The position numbers and the translations under genes are program-made. Shown one piece after another: positions 1-7,590 of a stretch of DNA of 33,211 bases. The notes below the pieces were generated by a model that saw only the letters and a program-made list of their open reading frames with translations, had not been told where the DNA came from and did no database searches. Numbering within the stretch: position 1 is the stretch's first letter; each line of letters begins with the position of its first letter. The DNA comes from Planctomycetaceae bacterium (GTDB lineage: Bacteria > Planctomycetota > Planctomycetia > Planctomycetales > Planctomycetaceae): contig JANQQW010000358.1 in NCBI GenBank assembly GCA_028284885.1, positions 1 to 33,211 of the forward strand, in the 5' to 3' direction.

Positions 1-252
1 GAAGACGACCATCATCGCCACGGGCTGGACGATCGCCCACGCAGCCCCGATCGCCGTCTGCCGGTAACGCACCTGGAGATCGCGAGCGGCCAGTCGCCAG
101 ATCAACTCGCGGTACCGCCACAGCTCGCGGACGTCGAACAGTTCCCACCTCGTTCGTCGCCCGTGGAACACGAGACCGTCGTCGTCGTCCACGGGCTCGA
201 CCGTCGCGTGCTCGGCCGACGCCTTGTCCGTTTCGAGTTCTGCTGAGGCCAT
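1..252 (-). CDS. ABC-2 type polysaccharide/polyol export permease (5' part only)
   Basis: This is the first 84 codons of a gene that leaves the window on the left. It reads in frame from ATG at 252 to base 1 without a stop. After a variable acidic N-terminus (about residues 1-35), residues 39-84 contain a WELFDVRELWRYRELIW stretch, then RDLQVRYRQT, then the start of a hydrophobic segment (GAAWAIVQPVAMMVVF). This arrangement is typical of Wzm/TagG/KpsM-type permeases, which move lipid-linked polysaccharides or teichoic-acid-like polymers across the inner membrane with an ATPase partner. The partner is probably just outside the window. The gene is divergent from the crt operon. Family assignment is by recognition of the N-terminal motif; the substrate cannot be told. 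Confidence 0.8.
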   Translation of the reverse strand, partial: MASAELETDKASAEHATVEPVDDDDGLVFHGRRTRWELFDVRELWRYRELIWRLAARDLQVRYRQTAIGAAWAIVQPVAMMVVF

Positions 253-587
253 GACAGGAAGCTCGCCGCAGGCGGCCGACGACACGATCTGCCGGCAGGA
301 AGGGCCGAGTCTAACCGGCAAAGGGGGGCGATGTGAGCCGACCGGCGTCGGTTTAATCCGTCCTTCGCATTCACACCTCACGCCGGAAGGGGCCACGACG
401 AGCCTTGGAACTCGACGCGAGCGACCGTTGCCTTCACAATCGACTTCTTGCTCGCAAGTCTACCGTGCCGGCGAACGAAGAGGTCCAACCTTCTCGCTCG
501 CCCCGCCCCTGTCCGATTCGACGTCGTCGAGGACGCAGTCGTGGGAACACCGCTCCTACGTGCAAGAGTGTTCCTGGAGGTAAAGTG
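253..587. promoter_or_regulatory. Divergent intergenic region between ABC-2 permease and crt operon
   Basis: This stretch of 335 bases has no convincing gene. It must hold the promoters for both the leftward permease and the rightward crt operon, but I cannot place clear -35/-10 boxes. Two dyads stand out. One is CTTGC-TC-GCAAG at 447-458. The other is GGAACAC at 544-550 paired with GTGTTCC at 568-574, just before the crtN ribosome binding site (GGAGG at 576-580). Confidence 0.5.
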
Positions 588-2144
588 ATGCGTCCGCGTG
601 ATCGAAAAGTCGTCGTGGTCGGGGCGGGACCCGGCGGGCTGGCTGCGGCCCTGTTGTTGAGGCAGGCAGGCCTCGAGGTGACGCTGCTCGAGCGACGCGA
701 CGTCGTCGGCGGGCGGACGTCCGCGATCGAGGAGTCCGGATTCCGCTTCGACGTCGGCCCCACCTTCTTCCTCTACCCGCGTGTCCTCGAGGAGATCTTC
801 GGCCTCCTCGGCCGGGAGCTGCGGGAAGAAGTGCCGATGACGCGAGTCGACCCCATGTACCGGCTCCAGTTCGGTGCCGGGGGGCAGATCGACGCGACGC
901 CGGACGTCGCCGCGATGCGCGAGCAGATCGGTCGCCTCTCCCCGCGTGACGTTCCGGAGTTCGAGCGGTTCCTCAGCGAGAACCGGCGAAAGTTCGACGG
1001 GTTCCGGCCGGTCCTGGAGTCGCCGTTCGGTTCGTGGACGGATCTCGTCTCGCCGAAGATGCTCCGCCTGTTGCCGCTGCTGCGGCCCTGGTCGTCGCTC
1101 GACGGGGATCTCGGCCGGTTCTTTCGCGACCCACGGCTCCGCGTCGCGTTCTCGTTCCAGTCGAAGTACCTCGGGATGTCGCCGTTCCGGTGCCCGAGTC
1201 TGTTCTCGATCCTCTCTTTCCTGGAGTACGAGTACGGGGTCTGGCACCCCACCGGGGGCTGCTCGGCCGTCTCCGAACGGATGGCGGAGATCGCCGTCGA
1301 GACGGGAGTCGATCTCCGGCTCGACGAACCGGTGCGCGAGATCAAGTTCGACGGACGCCGGGCGACGGCCGTCCACACCGACCAAGGGCGGGTTCCGTGC
1401 GACGCGTTGGTCGTGAACGCGGACTTCGGCCGGGCGATGGCCGACCTCGTTCCGGACCGGCTCCGACGCCGTTGGACCGACCGGAAGATCGACCGCAAGC
1501 GGTTCTCCTGCTCGACCTTCATGCTTTATCTCGGGCTCCGCGGACGACAGGACCACCTCCGGCACCACACGATCTACATCGCCAAGGACTACGAGCGGAA
1601 CCTGCGCGAGATCGAGCGGGACCACGTGCTCAGCGAGGACCCGTCGTTCTACGTCCAGAACGCCGGCGTGACCGACGACTCGCTCGCTCCGCCCGGCTGC
1701 AGCACGCTGTACGTTCTCGTGCCGGTGACGCACCAGCACCCCGACGTCGACTGGAAACAAGAGGCCGCTCCGTTCCGGCGACGCGTGCTCGACCGGCTGG
1801 CGAACGTCGGCCTGACCGACGTCGAGTCACGCATCGAGTTCGAACGGGTCGTCACGCCGGACGACTGGGACCAGGGCTTCCAGGTCCACAAGGGGGCGAC
1901 CTTCAACCTCGCCCACAACCTCGGCCAGATGCTTCACCTCCGGCCCCAGAACCGGTTCGAGGACCTCGACGGCGTGTACCTCGTCGGCGGCGGCACGCAT
2001 CCCGGCAGCGGCCTTCCCGTCATCTACCAGTCGGCGTTGATCAGCTCACGGTTGCTCCTCGAGGACCTCGACCTCCCGTTCCCCGTGCCGCCGAAGACCG
2101 CCACACGCCACTCGGCCACCGTCTCCGGGAGTCCGGTCCCTTGA
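588..2144 (+). CDS. crtN: Dehydrosqualene/phytoene desaturase-family FAD oxidoreductase, CrtN-like
   Basis: This 518-residue protein belongs to the carotenoid desaturase family. It probably introduces double bonds into a C30 squalene-type precursor at the membrane. A Rossmann FAD motif (VVGAGPGGLAAA) spans about residues 10-21, followed by VGGRT and GFRFDVGPTFF. The C-terminal FAD-contact motif (GVYLVGGGTHPGSGLP) lies at about 462-477. The middle part, with SCSTFMLYLGL and DPSFYVQNAGVTDDSLAPPG, resembles CrtN/CrtI more than CrtP. ATG 588 is chosen because GGAGG at 576-580 sits 7 bases upstream; GTG 585 directly before it is the alternative. It is the first gene of a five-gene operon. The C30 versus C40 substrate is inferred from the paired crtP and aldehyde dehydrogenase, not proven by this sequence. 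Confidence 0.85.
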   Translation: MRPRDRKVVVVGAGPGGLAAALLLRQAGLEVTLLERRDVVGGRTSAIEESGFRFDVGPTFFLYPRVLEEIFGLLGRELREEVPMTRVDPMYRLQFGAGGQIDATPDVAAMREQIGRLSPRDVPEFERFLSENRRKFDGFRPVLESPFGSWTDLVSPKMLRLLPLLRPWSSLDGDLGRFFRDPRLRVAFSFQSKYLGMSPFRCPSLFSILSFLEYEYGVWHPTGGCSAVSERMAEIAVETGVDLRLDEPVREIKFDGRRATAVHTDQGRVPCDALVVNADFGRAMADLVPDRLRRRWTDRKIDRKRFSCSTFMLYLGLRGRQDHLRHHTIYIAKDYERNLREIERDHVLSEDPSFYVQNAGVTDDSLAPPGCSTLYVLVPVTHQHPDVDWKQEAAPFRRRVLDRLANVGLTDVESRIEFERVVTPDDWDQGFQVHKGATFNLAHNLGQMLHLRPQNRFEDLDGVYLVGGGTHPGSGLPVIYQSALISSRLLLEDLDLPFPVPPKTATRHSATVSGSPVP

Positions 2145-3622
2145 GCACGACGGTCGCACCGGAGGCCACAACGAGCGTGCGTGTCGAGGGCGTCGCGGGC
2201 CGCGTCCGCCGCGCCCGTACCGCTCAGACGGCGTGGCGAGAGACGCCCGTCCGGGACCGGGTTGTCGTTCTTCGCCGGTTCCGCCGGGCATTCGTCGAGC
2301 GGGCCGAGACGTTCGTCGCCGGGCTGGGCTCGGTCGGCAAACCGGCGGCCGAGGCGATCGCCAGTGAGATCGTTCCCGTCGCCGACGCGTGCCGATTCCT
2401 CGAACGTCGGGCTGCTCGCATCCTCGGCGACCGCCGACTCGGCTCTCGGGACCGTCCCGTGTGGTTGGGCGGCGTCCGCTCCAGCGTGGCCCGCGACCCG
2501 TACGGCGTCGTGCTGGTCGTCGGCCCGTCGAACTACCCGTTGCAACTGCCGGCCATTCAGACTCTGCAAGCGATCGCGGGCGGAAACGCCGTCGTCCTCA
2601 AGCCAGGCGCGAACGGGCACGCGGTCGCCGAGTCCTTCAGGACGACTCTGGTCGATGCCGGACTCGACCCCGATCTGGTCGCCGTCCTGGGCGAACGGAC
2701 CGAGGCGGTCGCCGAGGCGGTCGAAGCGGGCGTCGAGAAGATCGTGCTGACCGGATCGCGGGAGACGGGCCGCGTCGTCCACCGGCTGGCCGCCGTGCAC
2801 GGGATCCCGTGCACCATGGAACTCTCCGGCTGCGACGCCTGCTTCGTGTTGGACTCCGCCGACCTCGACCGGACGGCGTGGTCGATCGCGTACGGCATGA
2901 CGCTCAACGGCGGCCGCACCTGCATCGCCCCCAGGAGGGTGTTCGTCAGCCGGTCGCTGGCGACCCCACTCGCCGAGAGGCTGGTCGCACTGCTCGACGC
3001 GAGGGACGGCCGATACCGCGTCGATCCGACGACGGCGATCCGCGTGCACGGCGTGCTCGAGGACGCCTTGCAGAGGGGCGGCACTTTGCTGCGAGGCGGC
3101 GTGTCGTCGGACTTCGTCGATCCGATCGTGATCGGCCAACTTTCCGCCCACGCACTCTTCCACGAGACCGACGTCTTCGCTCCGGTGGTCGGCATGGTCC
3201 CGTACGACGATCTCGAGGACGCCCTCGCGATCGACGAACGCTGCCCGTTCGGGCTCGGGGCTTCGATCTTCGGGGACGAACGCGAGGCGAAGACGCTCGC
3301 CGACCGGCTCGACGTCGGCGGCGTCACCGTGAACGACGTCGTCGTCCCCACAGCGGACCCGCGACTGCCGTTCGGCGGTCGACGTGGCAGCGGCTTTTCG
3401 GTCACGCGGGGTGTCGAGGGGCTGCTCGCGATGACGCGGCCGAAGGTCGTCGCCGTCCGTTCCGGTCGCGCCCGACACCTCGAGCCGATGGCCCGCAACG
3501 CCGAGGCGATGCGGACGCTGTTGACGGCACTCCACGGCCCCACGCTGTGGTCCCGCGTCCGCGGATGGTGTCGTCTCGCCACTCTTCCGAATCGTGCAGA
3601 CGGAGACGGTCATGCCGAGTGA
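2141..3622 (+). CDS. Aldehyde dehydrogenase, probable carotenoid (diapolycopenal-type) dehydrogenase
   Basis: This 493-residue NAD(P)-dependent aldehyde dehydrogenase probably oxidises the terminal aldehyde made by the CrtP neighbour to a carboxylic acid. The signs are PYGVVLVVGPSNYPLQLP and NAVVLKPG (cofactor-binding region), LTGSRETGR, the general-base motif MELSG with Glu227, and the nucleophile in NGGRTCIAP with Cys261. A C-terminal LPFGGRRGSG segment is also present. TTG 2141 overlaps the crtN stop (TTGA), with a GGGAG 9 bases upstream. GTG 2177 (GGAGG at 2161-2165) is a possible alternative start. The overlap on one side and the 11-base overlap with crtP on the other suggest translational coupling. 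The carotenoid role is inferred from this context and from the known CrtN-CrtP-AldH series of C30 carotenoid pathways. Confidence 0.8.
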   Translation: MSTTVAPEATTSVRVEGVAGRVRRARTAQTAWRETPVRDRVVVLRRFRRAFVERAETFVAGLGSVGKPAAEAIASEIVPVADACRFLERRAARILGDRRLGSRDRPVWLGGVRSSVARDPYGVVLVVGPSNYPLQLPAIQTLQAIAGGNAVVLKPGANGHAVAESFRTTLVDAGLDPDLVAVLGERTEAVAEAVEAGVEKIVLTGSRETGRVVHRLAAVHGIPCTMELSGCDACFVLDSADLDRTAWSIAYGMTLNGGRTCIAPRRVFVSRSLATPLAERLVALLDARDGRYRVDPTTAIRVHGVLEDALQRGGTLLRGGVSSDFVDPIVIGQLSAHALFHETDVFAPVVGMVPYDDLEDALAIDERCPFGLGASIFGDEREAKTLADRLDVGGVTVNDVVVPTADPRLPFGGRRGSGFSVTRGVEGLLAMTRPKVVAVRSGRARHLEPMARNAEAMRTLLTALHGPTLWSRVRGWCRLATLPNRADGDGHAE

Positions 3623-5129
3623 CGGTCAGAGAATCGGTGTCGTCGGGGGAGGGTTGGGCGGACTCGCCGCGGCCTGCACGCTCGCCGCACGGGGGCACTC
3701 CGTTGCGTTGTTCGAGAAGAACGACTGGCTCGGCGGCAAGGCGGCCCAGCTGGAACGGGACGGATTCCGGTTCGACATGGGCCCCACGATCCTCACGCTC
3801 CCCTCGGTCCTGGAGCGGATCTTCGGGGAGGCGAACCGACCACTCGCCGAGGCCCTCGACCTCCGCCGACTCGACCCGCAGTGGCGGTGCTTCTACGAAG
3901 ACGGCACCACGCTCGACCTCGCCGAGGATGTCGAGGTGATGGCGGACCGTGTCGCGGAGTACGCCGGACGGGCCGCCGACGGCGAGGGGTACCGCAGGTT
4001 CCAGTCGACCGCCGCGAGGCTGCACGAGGTCTCCGAACGGTACTTCTTCTGGCGGAACACCGGGTCGGTGTTCGACACCATGCGGAACGTCGGTGTCGGG
4101 CCGAAGCTGATCGGCGACCTGCTCGCGCTCCGGATGGGGCGGTCCGTCGCCGGCACCGTCCGCGGCCACGTCTCGGACGCCCGGGTCGCCCAGATGATGG
4201 ACCACTTCACCCAGTACGTCGGCTCGTCGCCGGACGCCTCGCCGGCCGTGTTGTGCGGCATCGCCCACATGCAGTCGGAGGAGGGGGTCTGGTACCCGAT
4301 GGGCGGAACGCGTGCCGTCCCGGAGGCACTTGCGTCGCTGGCCGCCGACCTTGGGGTGTCCGTGCACCTGGGAGCGAGCGTCGACCGGCTGGCGGTGTCG
4401 GACGACCGAGTGACGGGGCTTCGGCTGGAGGGCGGGGAGACGCACGAATTCGACGCCGTCGTCTGCAACGAGGACACCGTGCTCGCCCACCGGAATCTGC
4501 TGAACGGTCACGGCGAGCGGTTCCGCCGCAGACGCAAGTACGAACCGGCCTGCTCCGGTGTCGTGCTGTATCTCGGACTGTCCGAGCGGTACGACCACCT
4601 CGCCCACCACAACTTCGTCTTCTCCCGTGATCCCGACGAGGAGTTCGCGGCGATCTACGAGCAGGGAGAGCCGGCCGAGGACCCGACCTGCTACGTCTGT
4701 GCTCCCTCCTGCACCGAGCCGGGCGTCGCTCCCGAGAACGGCGAGGCCCTCTACGTGCTCGTCCACGCCCCGTACCTTCGCCCGCACCACGACTGGTCCG
4801 AGATGCTGCCGGCCTACCGGGACCGGATCGTCCAGAAGCTCCGCTCGACGGCCGGGCTCGACGACCTCGAGGACCGCATCGTCCACGAGTCGGTGCTCAC
4901 GCCGCAGGACATCGCCGACCGGTACCGCGTTCTCGACGGCGCGATCTACGGTCTGGCGAGCCACGGGCGGTACTTCGGTGCCTTCAAACCGGCGAACCGC
5001 AGTCCCGACCTGGGCGGTTTGTACTTCGCGGGTGGCTCGGCCCACCCCGGCCCGGGCATGCCAATGGCGTTGATGTCCGGCTGGATCGCGGCCGACGTGC
5101 TCGACACCGACCACCGCGAGAGGGCGTGA
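3612..5129 (+). CDS. crtP: Diapolycopene/diaponeurosporene oxygenase, CrtP-like
   Basis: This 505-residue paralogue of CrtN probably oxidises terminal methyl groups of a C30 carotene to aldehydes. It has the FAD motif VVGGGLGGLAAA (residues 10-21), GFRFDMGPTILTLPSVLERIF, DPQWRCFYEDGTTLDL, FTQYVGSSPDASPAVL and a C-terminal GLYFAGGSAHPGPGMPMALM at about 469-488. These segments line up well from memory with staphylococcal CrtP, including YEPACSGVVLYLG and the LAHHNF motif, which is why I call this one CrtP and the first desaturase CrtN. ATG 3612 is preferred because GGAG at 3602-3605 is 6 bases upstream. An in-frame GTG at 3594 has no good ribosome site. The start lies inside the end of the aldehyde dehydrogenase gene. 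Confidence 0.85.
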   Translation: MPSDGQRIGVVGGGLGGLAAACTLAARGHSVALFEKNDWLGGKAAQLERDGFRFDMGPTILTLPSVLERIFGEANRPLAEALDLRRLDPQWRCFYEDGTTLDLAEDVEVMADRVAEYAGRAADGEGYRRFQSTAARLHEVSERYFFWRNTGSVFDTMRNVGVGPKLIGDLLALRMGRSVAGTVRGHVSDARVAQMMDHFTQYVGSSPDASPAVLCGIAHMQSEEGVWYPMGGTRAVPEALASLAADLGVSVHLGASVDRLAVSDDRVTGLRLEGGETHEFDAVVCNEDTVLAHRNLLNGHGERFRRRRKYEPACSGVVLYLGLSERYDHLAHHNFVFSRDPDEEFAAIYEQGEPAEDPTCYVCAPSCTEPGVAPENGEALYVLVHAPYLRPHHDWSEMLPAYRDRIVQKLRSTAGLDDLEDRIVHESVLTPQDIADRYRVLDGAIYGLASHGRYFGAFKPANRSPDLGGLYFAGGSAHPGPGMPMALMSGWIAADVLDTDHRERA

Positions 5130-5131
5130 CG

Positions 5132-6097
5132 GTGTCCAGCGTGGCGACCGAGACTGCACCGCAACTGGTGGTCGATCGGCTCACCAAGCTGTTCGGCGAC
5201 CGACTCGCCGTCGACGAGGTCTCCCTCGACATCGACCGCGGCCGGATTCTCGGGCTGCTGGGCCCCAACGGCGCCGGCAAGAGCACCACGATGTCGATGA
5301 TCTGCGGACTCGTCGCCCCCGACTCCGGGTCTGTCACGGTCGGCGGCGAGCGACTCGACCACTCCGGCCGCGACGTCCGGCGGCGGATCGGGCTGGTCCC
5401 CCAGGAGATCGCCCTGTACCCCGAGCTGACGTCCCGCGAGAACGTCACGTTCTTCGGCGGCCTCCAGGGGCTGAGCGGTCGGCGGTTGCGAGAACGGATC
5501 GACTTCGTGCTCGACGAGGTCCAACTCGGCCCGCGTGCCGCGGACGCCGTGGCGACGCTGTCCGGCGGCATGAAGCGGAGGTTGAACGTTGCCGTCGCGT
5601 TGACGCACGAACCGGACCTGCTCGTGCTCGACGAGCCGACGGTCGGCGTCGATCCGCAGTCGCGGCTCGCGTTGCTGGACGCCGTTCGCCGGGCGGCGGA
5701 CCGTGGTGCGGCCGTCCTGCTCGCCAGCCACCAGATGTACGAGGTCGAGGCGGTCTGCGACCACGTCGCCGTGATGGACCACGGACGCGTCCTGCGAACC
5801 GGGACCGTCGCCGACCTGCTCCACGGGATTCCGAGCCGGGCCGAGGTCGTCGTGGAGGGGGCGGAGCCGGCCGTCGGACGAAGCCGGTCGAGCGTCGTGG
5901 AGGTCGAGTCGTCTGCCGCGGCCGGGAAGGCGACGGTGACCCTGCTGTCGCAGGACCACGCGGCCCTCGTCGACGAACTGACCCGTTTGCTGGCGACCTT
6001 CTCCGAACAGGGGCGACGGGTCCTCGAGATCCGCAAGAGCGAGCCGAGCCTCGAGCAACTATTCTTCGATCTCACCGGACGAACTCTACGCGACTGA
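5132..6097 (+). CDS. ABC transporter ATP-binding protein (ABC-2/NatA-type exporter)
   Basis: This is the ATPase half of an ABC-2 exporter, about 320 residues. Counted from the upstream GTG 5126, the Walker A motif GPNGAGKS is at residues 46-53. It is followed by a Q-loop VPQE, the signature LSGGMKRR, Walker B LLVLDEPTVGVD and a switch His in ASHQMYE. A C-terminal extension ending in SLEQLFFDLTGR is common in this class. GTG 5132 is chosen because GAGAGGG at 5118-5124 is 7 bases upstream. GTG 5126, which overlaps the crtP stop as GTGA, is possible but too close to that site. It is paired with the permease gene that follows. Position within the crt operon suggests export or membrane-leaflet transfer of a carotenoid product, but the motifs themselves give no substrate. 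Confidence 0.9.
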   Translation: MSSVATETAPQLVVDRLTKLFGDRLAVDEVSLDIDRGRILGLLGPNGAGKSTTMSMICGLVAPDSGSVTVGGERLDHSGRDVRRRIGLVPQEIALYPELTSRENVTFFGGLQGLSGRRLRERIDFVLDEVQLGPRAADAVATLSGGMKRRLNVAVALTHEPDLLVLDEPTVGVDPQSRLALLDAVRRAADRGAAVLLASHQMYEVEAVCDHVAVMDHGRVLRTGTVADLLHGIPSRAEVVVEGAEPAVGRSRSSVVEVESSAAAGKATVTLLSQDHAALVDELTRLLATFSEQGRRVLEIRKSEPSLEQLFFDLTGRTLRD

Positions 6098-6107
6098 GGA
6101 CGACGGC

Positions 6108-7358
6108 GTGTGGTGGATCGTGCGCAAGGAACTTCGGTGTCTCCTCGGCGACGTGCGGGCGTCGGTCATCCTGGTCGCGCTGCCGGTCGTCTTCATGGCG
6201 GTGATCGGGCTGGCGACGAGTCGCGTCTTCGACGGCGCGTCCGACATGACGACGATCTCCGTGGTCGTCGTGGACGCCGACGCCAGCGACCTGTCGGAGA
6301 GAATCGTGAACGCGGTGACGAAACGTGCCGAGTTCGCCGTTCGCCGGTTCGACGGGCTCGCCGACGCCGAGCGGGAACTGGCCGCTCGCGGCTGTGACGC
6401 CGTCCTCGTCATCGGGCCCGAATTCTCCGCGCGCGTCGCGGAACTCGACCCCGGGGACGTGTTGGACACGAGTAGCGGCCCGCTCGCCGGCGGGTTGGAG
6501 GCACTCGACGTCGAGGTCCGGGCGCAACCGTCGTTGCGACAGACGGGAGCGATCGTCGAAGGGCTCGCGTTCGGGGAGGTCCTCCGCGAGTGCGCCGCCC
6601 ACGTCGCCCGCGAGAACCGCCTCACCGCGTGGTTCCTGCGGAACCGCGAGGAGGACGGCGAAGTCGAAGAGGACGGCCCGCCCGCAAGTGCCCCGTCGAC
6701 GGCCTCCGGACCGAGCCTGTACCAGCAGATCGTCCCGTCCTACACGGTGCTGTTCGCGTTCTTCATCGTGACGAGTATGGCGAGGTCGTTCCTCGCGGAG
6801 CGGGAGCTGCACACGCTCGACCGAATCCGCGTCTCCCCGCTCTCGGTGACGAGTGTCCTCCTCGGCAAGACGATCCCGTTCGTCGGAATCTCCCTGTTCC
6901 AGTGCACCCTGCTGCTCGCCATCGGGGGACTCCTCTTCGGCATGAGTTTCGGCAGTGCCCCGCACCTTCTGGTGCCGGTCCTGCTCAGCACGTCGTTCGC
7001 GGCCTGCGGACTGGGGCTGCTGACCGCGGCCTGGGTCCGGACGGACAGCCAGGTCTCCGCCTACGGAACGCTCGTCGTCCTGACGATGGGGGCCGTGAGC
7101 GGCTGCATGGTCCCCCGCGAGTTCCTTCCCGCGACGATGCAGACCGTCAGCCTCTGCGTGCCGCACGCCTGGGCACTCGAGGGGTTTCACGAGGTGCTGG
7201 TGAGCTCGACACCGCGGGCGGACGTGGTGCTCCGTTGCAGCCTCGCCCAGTCCGCGTTCGGGATCGGCTTCCTCTGCCTCGGCTTCCTTCTGCTCAGCCG
7301 TCGCTGGTCGGTGACTCGAACGAGTGGTCGGCAGACGGAGCAGACGACGGCCGGATGA
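6108..7358 (+). CDS. ABC-2 type transporter permease
   Basis: This 416-residue membrane subunit partners the ATPase before it. One hydrophobic segment near residues 20-37 (VILVALPVVFMAVIGLA) is followed by an extracytoplasmic domain of roughly 170 residues. A cluster of about five membrane segments starts at FAFFIVTSM and ends at GFLLLSRRW. The linker FLAERELHTLDRIRVSPLS is typical of ABC-2 permeases of the NatB/YhaP/LinL kind. The GTG start at 6108 has GAGGA at 6096-6100, 7 bases upstream, overlapping the end of the ATPase gene. It is the last gene of the crt operon. The substrate is unknown. Confidence 0.88.
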   Translation: MWWIVRKELRCLLGDVRASVILVALPVVFMAVIGLATSRVFDGASDMTTISVVVVDADASDLSERIVNAVTKRAEFAVRRFDGLADAERELAARGCDAVLVIGPEFSARVAELDPGDVLDTSSGPLAGGLEALDVEVRAQPSLRQTGAIVEGLAFGEVLRECAAHVARENRLTAWFLRNREEDGEVEEDGPPASAPSTASGPSLYQQIVPSYTVLFAFFIVTSMARSFLAERELHTLDRIRVSPLSVTSVLLGKTIPFVGISLFQCTLLLAIGGLLFGMSFGSAPHLLVPVLLSTSFAACGLGLLTAAWVRTDSQVSAYGTLVVLTMGAVSGCMVPREFLPATMQTVSLCVPHAWALEGFHEVLVSSTPRADVVLRCSLAQSAFGIGFLCLGFLLLSRRWSVTRTSGRQTEQTTAG

Positions 7359-7390
7359 CCTGAGGCGACCCGGTCTCGTGTCGTCCGCGG

Positions 7391-7412
7391 CGAGGAGTTG
7401 CCCAACTCGTCG
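7391..7412 (+). terminator. Hairpin after the crt-ABC operon
   Basis: CGAGGAGTTG and CAACTCGTCG can pair around a CC centre, with one mismatch. The hairpin starts 32 bases after the permease stop. There is no T-run, so it may be a weak or Rho-assisted terminator rather than a classical intrinsic one. Confidence 0.3.
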
Positions 7413-7541
7413 ATGAAGCCGCGGTCCTCGTTTCCGGTGGCTGTCGCGGTACGTCAATGGGACACGCTCTCCCGGCATCGACGGGTGCGGGGAAATCGGT
7501 GGAACCCGGGTTGCGACGGAGCTAGTCTGACCCCCGGTCGG

Positions 7542-7578
7542 GACTGGCCACGTCGGCCAGTCGAGGTTCCACCGGAAC
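7542..7578 (+). promoter_or_regulatory. Tandem hairpins in the phoD leader
   Basis: GACTGGCC (7542-7549) and GGCCAGTC (7555-7562) form a perfect 8-bp stem with a 5-base loop. It is followed by GTTCC (7566-7570) and GGAAC (7574-7578). Both lie directly upstream of the phoD ribosome binding site AGGAAG (7579-7584). They could act as an operator or an RNA structure controlling phoD; no known family is recognised. Confidence 0.35.
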
Positions 7579-7590
7579 AGGAAGCTGAAA

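Noticed and set aside
378-5159. Long open frames of about 460-585 residues antisense to crtN, aldehyde dehydrogenase and crtP
   Set aside because: Compositions are Arg/Asp/Val-rich with no family motifs, as expected for antisense frames in GC-rich coding DNA; the plus-strand genes carry clear motifs.
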